Assembly (NCBI RefSeq): GCF_027257955.1
Contig: NZ_JANZNQ010000009.1
Location: 62,001-126,000, forward strand
DNA length: 64,000 nucleotides
DNA from: Zhongshania aquatica
GTDB lineage: Bacteria; Pseudomonadota; Gammaproteobacteria; Pseudomonadales; Spongiibacteraceae
Direction: 5' to 3'
The position numbers and the translations under genes were made by a program. This document shows positions 8,449 through 17,530 of this stretch, one piece after another. The notes under the pieces were generated by a model. That model worked only from the letters and a program-made list of their open reading frames with translations, did no database searches and had not been told where the DNA came from. Position 1 is the first letter of the stretch; every line of letters begins with the position of its first letter.

Positions 8449-10878
8449 ATGTCGGTTCAGGGGAATAAATTTGTTGATAAGGTAGATGCGGTATTTGGTT
8501 CTATAGCTAATTGGGCGGTAAATCATCGTTTCCTCGTACTGCTCCTATCCCTGTCTATGCTTGGCTTGGGCGTGTTCTTTGCGGGTAAAGTGCAAAGCGA
8601 CAATAGCTTGGATGCCTATTTTGATAAGAGTGATCCGGTCTATGTTGCCTATACGGAATATCTTGACGAATTCCTGTCGGACGAAGTGGCCTATATTATT
8701 TACCGCGTACCAGATCGTCCCTATGGCCCATTCAATTACGAGGCGATGGGGCAGATAGCGAAGCTTGCTCAGGCATTTGAAGATGAAGTGCCCTATGTGC
8801 GAGATGTTATTAGTCTACCTACCGTCGAATTTATTCGCGCCGACGGTGATTCTATAAATGTCGATGAGCTAATGCTGGATTTACCCGCAGATCAAGACGC
8901 GCTTTTAAAACTGCGCGACGAGGTGCTAAGTCGTCCCCTATATGTCGATTACCTCATTAACAAGAAAGCCGATTACGCCGCCATTATTTTAGAAATGGAA
9001 CGCAGTAGTGTTGATCCCCTCGAAGATATTATTTACGACGAAGCGAAAGGAAATGAGCTGGAGAACCTCTACCCGCAGGTCAGCGATAATAAGCTGAGGG
9101 AAATATTGGCTCGGCCCGAATACGCAGGTATCGACTTTTTTATTACTGGCGATGTGCCGATGAACTCCGCATACAACCATATATTTATGGAAGACGCGGC
9201 GATTGGAACATTGGTAACCTTAGTGTTGTTGGCAGTACTGTCTTTTCTGCTATTTCGTGTCAGCTTGCTTGGTCTATTCGGGCCATTGGCGGTGGTGGTG
9301 CTCAGTATCGTTATGGTAATGGGCATGATGGGCGCGTTTGGCTGGGTGCTGGGTTTATTTTTCGGTATTGTGCCCACCTTGCTGTGCGCGGTGGGTGTTG
9401 CCCAGTCTGTCCATATTTTATTGGAATTTCAGCGCGCCTTCGCTGAGACCGGTGATCGTAAAACGTCGGTAAAAATAGCGATATCGAAAGTAGGTGGCGC
9501 CTGTCTACTTGCGTCGGTCACAACGGCGGTGGGCTTTTTGGTGATGACCGTCTCGCAATTAAAAGTTCTGAGCGAAATGGCCTTGTACGCTGCGTCTGGG
9601 GTCATGTTTACGTTCATCTTGTCGATGACCTTATTGGTGGTGGCGCTGTCCTTCGGAAAGTCGTCTCCGGTAAATCCCGATAAAAAGCATCGGCCCGCTG
9701 TCCAGCCGGCGATTCTTTGGTTTGTTGAGCGCTGCATCTCAATTAATTTGAATCATCCCAAAACGTTACTGGGTTTGGGTGCATCAATTTTAGTCATCTT
9801 CTTAGTCGGCTTGAGTCAGGTAAAGGTTGATTTTAATTTTCTCGAAGACTTTAAGCCCCATACCGAATGGCGTCAGCACACGGAGCTTGCCGAGAACGTG
9901 ATGGGTGGTATTTTGAATGTGACCTATGTCATTGATACCGACGAAGCTGAAGGTATTAAGAACCCTGAGGTATTGCACGCAATTGATCGCATTCAACAGT
10001 TTGCTGAGTCCCAGCCCTTAGTTAAAAAGACCTATTCAGTTGTCGATATCCAAAAAGACCTTAACCGCAGCTTTCATGGTGATGATCCCCAGTGGTACCG
10101 CCTACCCGAAGACCGCAACTTAACGGCGCAGTATTTCTTAGTCTATGAAATATCCGGTGGAGAGGAACTGCAGGAATTCGTAGGCCAAAATTACAGTCGT
10201 ACCGTTTTGGAAATGCGCGTAGAAATGAGCGGCTCCTCAGAGATTACTAAGTTGCTGGCGACGATAGATGACTATATCGAGAAAAATCCGATTCCTGGTG
10301 CGAGCGTGCGTAAAACCGGGATTGGTCTAATGTGGGTGAAAATGGGTGAGTATATTTCCGACACACAACTCTTTGGCTACAGTCTGCTCTTTGTAATGGT
10401 CACCGGTTTCCTCTGTTTAGCTTTCGGCTCGTTTAAAGTTGGTTTGCTGGCGATGATTCCTAACCTTGCCCCGGTTATTGTCGTTTTGGGCTTAATGGGC
10501 TGGCTCGGCGTGCATCTCGATTATATGAAGTTGTTGCTGGCCACAATTGCTATTGGTATCGCCGTTGATGACACCTTGCATTTGGTTATTCGGTTCAGAC
10601 GCTGCTTTATGAATTCCGGTAGCTACCGTGCAGCCTTGGCTGACTCCATGCGCGACGTTGGGCCCGCGCTGGTGATTACGACACTTATTCTACTTGGTGC
10701 CTTCTCGTGCTATCTATTATCTCAACTAGAAATTATTTCTAGTTTCGGAGTTTTACTCAGTGTCGCAATTTGCGTGGCATTGTTGGCGGACATGCTGTTT
10801 ATGCCGGCGCTATTGTTAATTACCAAGCCCTTCGGCCCCGAGTTTACGCCTGAGCGGAATACTAGCTCTGTGGCTTGA
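8449..10878 (+). CDS. MMPL/RND family exporter (HpnN-like)
   Basis: The 809-residue inner-membrane protein has the duplicated RND architecture: a TM helix (~27-50), a periplasmic domain, five further helices (~245-400), then a second TM helix, periplasmic domain and helix bundle ending near residue 795. GIAVDDTLHLVIRF in the second bundle is the conserved acidic proton-relay region seen in MMPL/patched-like pumps. The family exports hydrophobic molecules such as hopanoids, lipids or pigments. The adjacent divergent LolA-like and barrel genes suggest that cargo is passed across the periplasm. Cargo identity is not deducible from sequence. Confidence 0.9.
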   Translation: MSVQGNKFVDKVDAVFGSIANWAVNHRFLVLLLSLSMLGLGVFFAGKVQSDNSLDAYFDKSDPVYVAYTEYLDEFLSDEVAYIIYRVPDRPYGPFNYEAMGQIAKLAQAFEDEVPYVRDVISLPTVEFIRADGDSINVDELMLDLPADQDALLKLRDEVLSRPLYVDYLINKKADYAAIILEMERSSVDPLEDIIYDEAKGNELENLYPQVSDNKLREILARPEYAGIDFFITGDVPMNSAYNHIFMEDAAIGTLVTLVLLAVLSFLLFRVSLLGLFGPLAVVVLSIVMVMGMMGAFGWVLGLFFGIVPTLLCAVGVAQSVHILLEFQRAFAETGDRKTSVKIAISKVGGACLLASVTTAVGFLVMTVSQLKVLSEMALYAASGVMFTFILSMTLLVVALSFGKSSPVNPDKKHRPAVQPAILWFVERCISINLNHPKTLLGLGASILVIFLVGLSQVKVDFNFLEDFKPHTEWRQHTELAENVMGGILNVTYVIDTDEAEGIKNPEVLHAIDRIQQFAESQPLVKKTYSVVDIQKDLNRSFHGDDPQWYRLPEDRNLTAQYFLVYEISGGEELQEFVGQNYSRTVLEMRVEMSGSSEITKLLATIDDYIEKNPIPGASVRKTGIGLMWVKMGEYISDTQLFGYSLLFVMVTGFLCLAFGSFKVGLLAMIPNLAPVIVVLGLMGWLGVHLDYMKLLLATIAIGIAVDDTLHLVIRFRRCFMNSGSYRAALADSMRDVGPALVITTLILLGAFSCYLLSQLEIISSFGVLLSVAICVALLADMLFMPALLLITKPFGPEFTPERNTSSVA

Positions 10879-10979
10879 TACCTAAAACGCGAGGGTGGAT
10901 TGCATGCGACTCACACTGTGTGCGTAAGTTGATTCACTCTAAACTGGCTACACCTTAGTGGGTTTTTCTACAGCCTCAA

Positions 10980-11159
10980 CGCTTCTGTAAGGAGCATAAT
11001 TTACAACCGAGTATGAGTCGACGGGGTAACTGTTTGGACAACGCCGTCGTAGAGTCCTTCTTCCGTAGCCTGAAAAAGGAGCGAATTAAAAAACGAATCT
11101 ACAAAATTTGCGATATGTCGCGCAACGATGTGTTTGAGTAGTTCGATTATGACTTTACG
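10980..11159 (+). pseudogene. Remnant of IS3-family transposase (OrfB, integrase catalytic end)
   Basis: Conceptual translation in the frame of the ATG at 11013 reads [16 protein letters not shown], then [18 protein letters not shown] and further DMSRNDVFE before a stop at 11139-11141. This closely resembles the C-terminal DDE/rve region of IS3-family transposases: the [18 protein letters not shown] block holds the final catalytic Glu, and DVFEY is followed by the usual YN-like segment. After the first stop, similarity fades into FDYDF and then several stops. The N-terminal part of the transposase is absent and no terminal repeats are visible. It is a decayed fragment within an otherwise gene-free 375-bp gap. 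Confidence 0.85.
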
Positions 11160-11253
11160 TAAATGAGTTAGTAGCGCAACCGTGATAAGTTTTAGTGCTG
11201 GCTTTCTTGCTAGTACACTTTGCCTAAACCATAATATTAGATCTGCATTAATC

Positions 11254-12237
11254 CTATTTCCATTTTCGTCGATATTGTGATGGGCTTAGTGCAGTTTCCC
11301 TGGCAAATATTCTGCGAAAATAACTCGAATCTTGGTAGCCGACGTCACTTGCAATTTGTTCAATACTGTCGTCGCTGTTCACTAGCCGTGTTTTAGCCGC
11401 GTCGATGCGTAGCATTTGTATATACGCAATCACTGTCATGCAGGTGTGCTGTTTAAAGCGTCTTTTGAATGTGCGCTCAGGGAGGGCGCTTTGCTGAACA
11501 ACTTTCTCTACGGGTAAGGAGGCAGCCAAATTAGCTTGAAGCCAAGACTGGGCTTTGGCGACTTCATTGTCTGACGTCGTGATCTGCAAATTGCAGTGCG
11601 AATAGGCGCCCTGGTTAGAGTCATGATTGTCGATCAAGAACAGGCGCCGAGTCTCTTCGGCCACGCGCTCGTTTGTCGTACTTTTTATGATGTGAAGAAT
11701 TAGATCTTGCCAGCTGGCATTGGCGCCGGCAGTCGTTAGGCGTGCATCACTATTCACAACCAGCACAGCGTTGTTTTTAAATTGCACATTGGCAAAGCGC
11801 TGCTGAAATAGCTCGCTAAAGGCCCAATGTGTTGTCGCAGGCAAGCCCTTTAGCAAGCCGGTTTCGGCCAATACAAAGGCGCCAGTACACGCTGAGCACA
11901 GCATGGCGCCGTCCCTGTGTTGCTGGTTAAGCCAGTTGCTTGCCAGTGATACGCTGGCGGGTAACTCGCCGTCTGGCATGATGAATATAGACGGTACATA
12001 AACAACATCTGTCGGGCCGGCTTGGTCGAGGGTTTTTTGGGGATGAATCGTTAAGCCGCCAGCAAAGCACAATGGTTCGCGTGTACTTGAAATCAGCTCT
12101 ACGTCAAACAAGGTTTGAGGCTCGGTGCCCATCAATAGCGGCCAGAGAGAACCTGCAGTTGAAAGTAGATCTAGGGGGCCGGTCAACGTGGAAAGCATGG
12201 TCTCGGGTAGCAATAAAATTTGTACGCGGATTGGCAT
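11254..12237 (-). CDS. GlxA family transcriptional regulator (DJ-1/PfpI domain plus AraC-type HTH)
   Basis: The 327-residue protein has an N-terminal DJ-1/PfpI-like domain (residues ~1-190, with the LCSACTGAFVLAETGLL nucleophile-elbow region near 115) and a C-terminal AraC/XylS DNA-binding domain (~230-327, two HTH motifs including FKRRFKQHT and IASDVGYQDSSYFRRIF). This combination defines GlxA/FtrA-type regulators, which often respond to small nitrogenous or osmolyte ligands. It is divergent from the MAPEG gene at 12364 and may control it; that is inference. No catalytic role is proposed for its DJ-1 domain. Confidence 0.9.
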   Translation of the reverse strand: MPIRVQILLLPETMLSTLTGPLDLLSTAGSLWPLLMGTEPQTLFDVELISSTREPLCFAGGLTIHPQKTLDQAGPTDVVYVPSIFIMPDGELPASVSLASNWLNQQHRDGAMLCSACTGAFVLAETGLLKGLPATTHWAFSELFQQRFANVQFKNNAVLVVNSDARLTTAGANASWQDLILHIIKSTTNERVAEETRRLFLIDNHDSNQGAYSHCNLQITTSDNEVAKAQSWLQANLAASLPVEKVVQQSALPERTFKRRFKQHTCMTVIAYIQMLRIDAAKTRLVNSDDSIEQIASDVGYQDSSYFRRIFARETALSPSQYRRKWK

Positions 12238-12363
12238 ATTAGAACCGTTATTTGTTTTCTGGCATCTTATCTGAGTTTTCGAATCGGCGTAACCTGATGC
12301 TGATTTTATTGAATCTTAGTGGCACACTGCGCCATAAATTTACGCACAATCGGAGAGAATAAG

Positions 12364-12780
12364 ATGACTACATCCCTAATGGCGATGGCTGGCTATATTG
12401 GCTGGGTATTACTATTGTATTTTGTTGTGATTGCCTATCGCGGCTTTATGGTAATGAGCGCGCAACGTAAGGCTGACGCTTGGACCCGCGGACGTGAGTT
12501 ACAAGACAGTCAGTCGGTAAAGCGTATAGGCGATGCGCTTAGCAATAGTTTAGAAACAGTGCCCTTGTTCGTTGGTGTTATTTTGCTTGCTCACGTTAGC
12601 GATCAGTCCGCGGTCACCGACGGGCTGGCCCCAATCTATGTTGGTGCGCGGGTGGTGCAGTCGGTGTCACATATTATTTCAATTCATCATTTGATGATTT
12701 TCCTAGTGCGTTTCCCTGCGTTTCTAGTGCAGGTGGGCTTATTGGCGTGGTGGTCGCTCGCACTAACTGGTTTAATTTAA
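12364..12780 (+). CDS. MAPEG family membrane protein
   Basis: From the ATG at 12364 the product is 138 residues with about four hydrophobic segments (~5-25, ~60-80, ~88-105, ~118-138). It resembles bacterial MAPEG (membrane-associated eicosanoid/glutathione metabolism) proteins. A GGAGAG ribosome-binding site sits 6 bp before this ATG, which favours it over the in-frame GTG at 12319. It is divergent from the GlxA-type regulator and followed by an intrinsic terminator, so it is probably a single-gene transcript. Glutathione transferase or peroxidase activity is only a family-level possibility. Confidence 0.82.
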   Translation: MTTSLMAMAGYIGWVLLLYFVVIAYRGFMVMSAQRKADAWTRGRELQDSQSVKRIGDALSNSLETVPLFVGVILLAHVSDQSAVTDGLAPIYVGARVVQSVSHIISIHHLMIFLVRFPAFLVQVGLLAWWSLALTGLI

Positions 12781-12815
12781 GCTCTATAGGCGATACACAT
12801 AGCGTTTGAAATTGG

Positions 12816-12846
12816 CCCGTGATGGAGGAGTCTGTCGCGGGTTTTT
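12816..12846 (+). terminator. Intrinsic terminator after MAPEG gene
   Basis: A 7-bp stem CCCGTGA/TCGCGGG (one G-U wobble, 12-nt loop) is followed by TTTTT, about 35 bp after the MAPEG stop codon. Confidence 0.7.
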
Positions 12847-12867
12847 GATTATCAGGCCTGTGGGCAT

Positions 12868-13056
12868 TTACTTATCAGCTTTTTTTGCATTGTCATCAAG
12901 GAAATAACTACTGAATAAAGGGGTTAGGCCATCACCGCTGCCCCATAGTGCTTTTGCGCGACTGCCTAAGGCTACACGGGTAGCCTCGCCGATAACTAAA
13001 TGCGCAATGGCAGCCCTGAATTCCTCAGGATTTTGCGTTTTTTGACTGCCAGCCAT
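12868..13056 (-). CDS. Small hypothetical protein downstream of MMPL pump
   Basis: This 62-residue open frame lies 21 bp after the MMPL gene on the same strand and ends in an Asp/Lys-rich tail (DDNAKKADK). I do not recognise a family. It has no clear ribosome-binding site and no signal peptide. It could be a short accessory gene, a fragment of a larger decayed gene, or chance. The position just past a pump gene is the main reason to list it. Confidence 0.35.
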   Translation of the reverse strand: MAGSQKTQNPEEFRAAIAHLVIGEATRVALGSRAKALWGSGDGLTPLFSSYFLDDNAKKADK

Positions 13057-13077
13057 TACCGATGTCTAGCACGCAAG

Positions 13078-15504
13078 CTAATTGGTGACCTCATCGGGGG
13101 TGTCAGTTGTATTATCACGAACATTACCGCGTACAAATTTGTGTAATAGCACTGGTAGTAAAGTCATGTCGGCGACCAGTGCGATGATAATCGCTAAACC
13201 GGTGAGTAAACCAAATAATACGCTGGGTACAAAGTCTGAAAAGCCGAGCAGTGCAAAACCGATAGCGATAATAATCGAGGTGTAAATTAAGGCGTAGCCC
13301 ACACTTTGGTGGCTGCGCTCCACTGCTTTTTCTGCGGTATTGGTTTTCAGTTCCAGTAAGTAGCGGTGGATGTAATGGATGGTGTCATCTACTGCAATCC
13401 CCATTGCGATGGCTGCGATGGTCATGGTCATAAAGTCTAGTGGAATGTCACACCAACCCATAACACCCAAGATCGCAATAGCGGAAATAATATTGGGTAT
13501 AATGGCAATGACGGCAATTTTAGCCGATTTAAATATCAAGAAAAAAGCAATTCCTAGGGCAATAAAGACCGCGCCTAGGGTTAGTATTTGCGAGGTGAAT
13601 AATTGTTCCAGCATAGCTTGATAAAGCACAAATAAATTACTTAGCTGGTAGTTTTCTGCTGGAATACCTAAGTCCTGAATTTTCTTGTTAATCTCAGCCA
13701 GCATGGCGCCACGGTCTAGATTTTTGGTGCTGTCTTTAATTCTGGCGCTGATCCGAAGCTGGGTTGGGGGTTCGATTAAAAAGCTATTGAGTAGGTCTTC
13801 GCGAATACTTTTGTCTAAGGTCCAATAAATTGCTGTTAGTTCGTACTCTGTTAGAGGTTTGTTGTTATTGATTTGCTTTGCGAGCTGGGTGAAGTTGAAT
13901 ACCGATAGCCGCGTTCCCATCGCCTCGAATTCACCAAGTGCTTTTTGTATTCTCTGAACGTTGTGAATATCGCGGGCATGGAGGACGAGATTGTTATACG
14001 GGGTGGGTGCCTCTGGTGGCGTATAGATAATATCAAGGGGGGTAGACCCACCAAATTCCTTGTCGATAAAACTTAGTTCCTTGTGTACCTCGGTATCGCT
14101 GGCAAAGTAATTAATAAAACTGTTTTCAACGTCAAGGCGAAGTGATCCAAAAATACTGGCGATAAAAAAGACGGCGCTAAACGCCATAATCGCTGAGCTA
14201 TTTCTAATACATGTTCGCTGAACCCAGTGAACCGGCTTTAACAGTATGAAGTTATTGCTAGGCGATTCTTCTCGGGAAAATAGCAGTAGTAAGGCTGGAA
14301 AGAGAAGTAGGGTGCATAAGATGGATACCGCCATGGCAATAATCATCATCAAGCCAAACGCTTTGACTGGCTCAATTTCACTGAGTAGCAAGGATGCAAA
14401 GCCGAATGAGGTCGTAAAGCCTGCAAAGAAGCACGGGGCGATTTTACTTTTTAAGGTGAGGAGTACTAGCTCCTGCTGTGACATTTCCGGGTTGTTCTGT
14501 ATATCTTCGCGGTACTGCACAATGAGATGGATAACAATAGCGAGGCTGAGTATTAGCTGTAGTGAGATAAAATTAGATGAAATAACGGTGGCCTTGAGTC
14601 CAATTAAGCCAAAGGCGCCAATAGTAATGAATAGACAGCTGGCACAACATGTAATCGTAATAATTACCCAGCTAATACGGCGAAATACAGCGAAAATCAG
14701 CAAACAAATAGCGAGTCCAATGGCGCTGCCAAACACAGCTAAATCATGTTGAATAATATTAATTAGTTGGTAGCCAAGAACATGTGCGCCACCTAAGTAG
14801 AGGTCGGCTTCGTCGCTGTAGTCGTTAGTGATTTTACGTAATTGTTCAATTTCTTTGTTGCGGGTTTCTCTCAATCTTTTTTCTAATGGGGCGGCCTTTG
14901 CTTTTAATTCATTTAGTGTTTCTTTGTCTTCGTTCGACAGCGGTCCGTCTAATAGCTTTGATTGGATGGCAAGAATGTCTGCGTCGATATTTTGTAAAAA
15001 TATACTGGTTTTGAATAGGACTTGGATGCCGCTGGCGGTTTGCTCGTGATTGATGAGAAGGCCGTCGTAGATTGGATGGTCTTTGAAGATGCGACGTAAC
15101 TCAGATGCCGAGAGTTGCAGATTTTCTTGGGTGAAATCGCTTGGGTTCATCTCCGTGCTGAGCCCCTGACTTGCCTTGGACAGTAATGGAACATTCATTA
15201 CCGAGCGCACGGATTTTACGCGATTAAGTCGCTTAATTTTTTGACTAATTTCTGAGATATTGGCTTGGCTTTTCGCAGAGAAGATATCCCCATCTTTGGG
15301 GTGATAGGCAATAATTAGAAACTCTTCCGGTGAAAACGCCTGATTTACTTTCTGGCTCTTTATAAACTCGAGATTGTTTTCAGATATTAATGTGTCTGTC
15401 GATGCGTTTATTTCAAAGCTTCTGCTGTGCCATCCGAAGAAAATCACGAGTAAAGCGAAGATTAGCAAAATGATTTTGTGGCGTTTAATGAGTGCTTCAA
15501 GCAT
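13078..15504 (-). CDS. MMPL/RND family exporter, paired with MlaA-like protein
   Basis: The 808-residue pump has two repeats of TM helix, periplasmic domain and helix bundle. GIAVDDTIHYIHRY in the second bundle is the conserved acidic motif. A predicted coiled-coil-like charged stretch lies at ~195-235 in the first periplasmic domain. It is a paralogue of the pump at 29647: both share the NSILDVPLL/SVMNVPLL-type stretch, the SPIYKSLL/HPIYDGLL-type stretch and a GG(S/T)(T/I)PLDII segment. It lies 14 bp after the MlaA-like gene in the same operon, which suggests lipid movement between membranes. An AGGA lies about 11 bp before the ATG. Confidence 0.9.
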   Translation of the reverse strand: MLEALIKRHKIILLIFALLVIFFGWHSRSFEINASTDTLISENNLEFIKSQKVNQAFSPEEFLIIAYHPKDGDIFSAKSQANISEISQKIKRLNRVKSVRSVMNVPLLSKASQGLSTEMNPSDFTQENLQLSASELRRIFKDHPIYDGLLINHEQTASGIQVLFKTSIFLQNIDADILAIQSKLLDGPLSNEDKETLNELKAKAAPLEKRLRETRNKEIEQLRKITNDYSDEADLYLGGAHVLGYQLINIIQHDLAVFGSAIGLAICLLIFAVFRRISWVIITITCCASCLFITIGAFGLIGLKATVISSNFISLQLILSLAIVIHLIVQYREDIQNNPEMSQQELVLLTLKSKIAPCFFAGFTTSFGFASLLLSEIEPVKAFGLMMIIAMAVSILCTLLLFPALLLLFSREESPSNNFILLKPVHWVQRTCIRNSSAIMAFSAVFFIASIFGSLRLDVENSFINYFASDTEVHKELSFIDKEFGGSTPLDIIYTPPEAPTPYNNLVLHARDIHNVQRIQKALGEFEAMGTRLSVFNFTQLAKQINNNKPLTEYELTAIYWTLDKSIREDLLNSFLIEPPTQLRISARIKDSTKNLDRGAMLAEINKKIQDLGIPAENYQLSNLFVLYQAMLEQLFTSQILTLGAVFIALGIAFFLIFKSAKIAVIAIIPNIISAIAILGVMGWCDIPLDFMTMTIAAIAMGIAVDDTIHYIHRYLLELKTNTAEKAVERSHQSVGYALIYTSIIIAIGFALLGFSDFVPSVLFGLLTGLAIIIALVADMTLLPVLLHKFVRGNVRDNTTDTPDEVTN

Positions 15505-15518
15505 GAACGACGTTCCTA

Positions 15519-16379
15519 TTATTGTTGTATTGGTTTGCTTGGTGATTCCTCATGTTTAAATTCCTGATCTCGCAATATTCCTTGCAGGTACATATTGCGG
15601 AAAAATAGGTAGGGATCTTTGCTTTTTGCGTGGAGGGTTTCGTAGCTCTCGGCCTTCGGTGCAAATTCTTGTTCGGCATCTGCTGCCATAATCAAACTGG
15701 TGTCTGGCTGTTCGGTGATGTGGGGGATGGGGTTTAGGAAATAGTCTGCCACCACGCCAGTGCCGCTGCGCAAGTCAGATGGCCCGATAAACGGAAGGAC
15801 TAGGTAGGTGCCGTATCCACTGCCGTATTCGGCTAAGGTGTCTGAAAATCCAGTTTCGTCTTTTGGTAAATCAAACCATGCTTTGGCTGGGTCAAAAATA
15901 CCGGCAATCCCTATGGTGGTGTTTACTAAAAAGCGTGCGGTTGTCTTGCCTGCTTTTGCTGGCTTCCATTGCAGAAGTTGGTTAATGATGGTGATGGGGG
16001 CTTTGATGTTCGAGAAGACGTTGCTGACGCCGGTTCTGACGGGCTTAGGTGCAATGTAGTTGTAGGTTTTGGCAACGGGAATGAGTACGTATCGATAACT
16101 GATGTCATTGAACGCAAACATCGCGCGATTAAAACCCATCAGTGGGTCGTTGAATTCCTCTTCTTGATAGCTGACGACGGTGATTTCGTCTACATCTAGG
16201 TCGCTTGGTATTTCAGTGTGGTGTTTGGAATTGTTGGTGTTACTGGTTTCAGTGAGGTCGTTCGCTGCGAATGCGGTGACGCTGAATAGTAATGCGCTAG
16301 TCAATAACAGCCACAACGCGGGCTTTTGCCGGTGGCCGCGCTGCGATGTGTTGGTGGAAATCTGGCGGAAAAAAGGCAT
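15519..16379 (-). CDS. mlaA: MlaA/VacJ family phospholipid-trafficking protein without a lipobox
   Basis: The 286-residue protein has the VacJ/MlaA core: DPLMGFNRAMFAFND near residue 77, PVRTGVSNVFSNIKAPI, NTTIGIAGIFDPA and GFSDTLAEYGSGYGTYLVLPFIGPS. MlaA is normally an outer-membrane lipoprotein that extracts phospholipids from the outer leaflet. Here the N-terminus has a hydrophobic segment ending SVTAFAAND, which reads as a signal-peptidase-I site with no Cys nearby, so lipidation is not expected. An AGGTG site lies 6 bp before the ATG. It is the first gene of an operon with an MMPL pump rather than with mlaBCDEF. A role in a pump-driven lipid pathway is inferred. Confidence 0.88.
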   Translation of the reverse strand: MPFFRQISTNTSQRGHRQKPALWLLLTSALLFSVTAFAANDLTETSNTNNSKHHTEIPSDLDVDEITVVSYQEEEFNDPLMGFNRAMFAFNDISYRYVLIPVAKTYNYIAPKPVRTGVSNVFSNIKAPITIINQLLQWKPAKAGKTTARFLVNTTIGIAGIFDPAKAWFDLPKDETGFSDTLAEYGSGYGTYLVLPFIGPSDLRSGTGVVADYFLNPIPHITEQPDTSLIMAADAEQEFAPKAESYETLHAKSKDPYLFFRNMYLQGILRDQEFKHEESPSKPIQQ

Positions 16380-16486
16380 CCATTCACCTAGGTTGTTGGG
16401 GTTTGCTAGCTAAGTACGAATGCCAGCGCCAGAATTTAGAATGGTGATGTTGCTAATCGTTCCGTGTTTTCGATTTGCTTGTGATT

Positions 16487-17287
16487 TCAGCCGCTTTGGC
16501 CTTTATCTTTACCGTGACGGCCAAGGCCTTTAGTGAAGTCTTTGGCGCCGGCTACGGTTTCGCCGCTTGACAGGGTTTCCATGCCCAGGGAGAACTCGTT
16601 TCTAATTGCGTCAGCTTCGCTCATTCCCCATTGCTGGTAGGCACTTTGCCGGTCGTTTCTTAAACATTGCTGTGGAAACGCGGCTATTTGCTGCGCAAGT
16701 TGTTCCGCGCTCGCTTGGAGGTTTTCTGGAGTAACGACCCGGTTGGCTAGGCCCATTGCAAGCGCCTCTGCTGCGGCTACTGGGCGCCCGGTCAGGATCA
16801 TATCCATAGCGCGACTCATACCAATTAAGCGTGGTAGGCGCACCGTACCGCCGTCTATTAGTGGTACGCCAAAGCGGCGGCAGAATACGCCGAATACAGT
16901 GCGTTCGGTAGCAATGCGCATATCGCACCACAGGGCGAGCTCTAGGCCGCCAGCAACGCAGTAGCCGTCGATAGCGGCGATAACAGGTTTACTCAAACAC
17001 ATCCGGCTCGGCCCCATCGGGCCAATGCCGTCATCGCTAAGAGGGTTTCGACGGGATGGGTCCTCACTGGCAACGGCTTTTAAATCTGCACCCGCACAAA
17101 AGTTATCTTCCGCGCCCTGTAGAATGGCCACAGACAACTCTGGGGCTGCGTCAAAATCGCTAAAGGCCTTGGCGAGTAGCTGTGCTGTTTGGCCGTCTAC
17201 GGCATTTCGTGCATGGGGTCGATTTATGCATACCCAGAGCAGGGGCGGGCGACGCTCTGTTGTTATTGTTGTGGGTACAGTTGTCAT
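16487..17287 (-). CDS. Enoyl-CoA hydratase/isomerase (crotonase) family protein
   Basis: From the ATG at 17287 the protein has 266 residues, standard for a crotonase. The oxyanion-hole segments GAEDNFCAGADL and IAAIDGYCVAGGLELALWCD are present, followed by GVFCRRFGVPLIDGGTVRLPR and TGRPVAAAEALAMGLAN. A GGGGA ribosome-binding site just upstream favours this start over the longer frame to 17338. The exact reaction (hydration, isomerisation or other acyl-CoA chemistry) is not determined by sequence. It is divergent from a TetR-family regulator that probably controls it. Confidence 0.88.
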   Translation of the reverse strand: MTTVPTTITTERRPPLLWVCINRPHARNAVDGQTAQLLAKAFSDFDAAPELSVAILQGAEDNFCAGADLKAVASEDPSRRNPLSDDGIGPMGPSRMCLSKPVIAAIDGYCVAGGLELALWCDMRIATERTVFGVFCRRFGVPLIDGGTVRLPRLIGMSRAMDMILTGRPVAAAEALAMGLANRVVTPENLQASAEQLAQQIAAFPQQCLRNDRQSAYQQWGMSEADAIRNEFSLGMETLSSGETVAGAKDFTKGLGRHGKDKGQSG

Positions 17288-17530
17288 GTTGTTTCCCCGC
17301 TTGCTTAGTGTTTTTATTTCACTGCTAGTGTGGCACATTTTTTAGTGGTCACGCCTTAGGTAGATATTTTATGCTTAGGAGTCTGCCGCGTACTTTTGAA
17401 ATTTTCGTCGTTTTATCTCATCTTAATGGGATTTTGCGCCGTATAGTGGCGTTTACGTTAGCTGTTAAAAACGGACTTTTTCGCCGACAACAATAATTTT
17501 GCTGTATCGGTGATTTTGAGGAATAGATGG

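Noticed and set aside
14246-14752. Plus-strand open frame of 168 codons
   Set aside because: It is antisense to the MMPL pump's coding region and has skewed Ser/Ile/Lys composition typical of a shadow frame.
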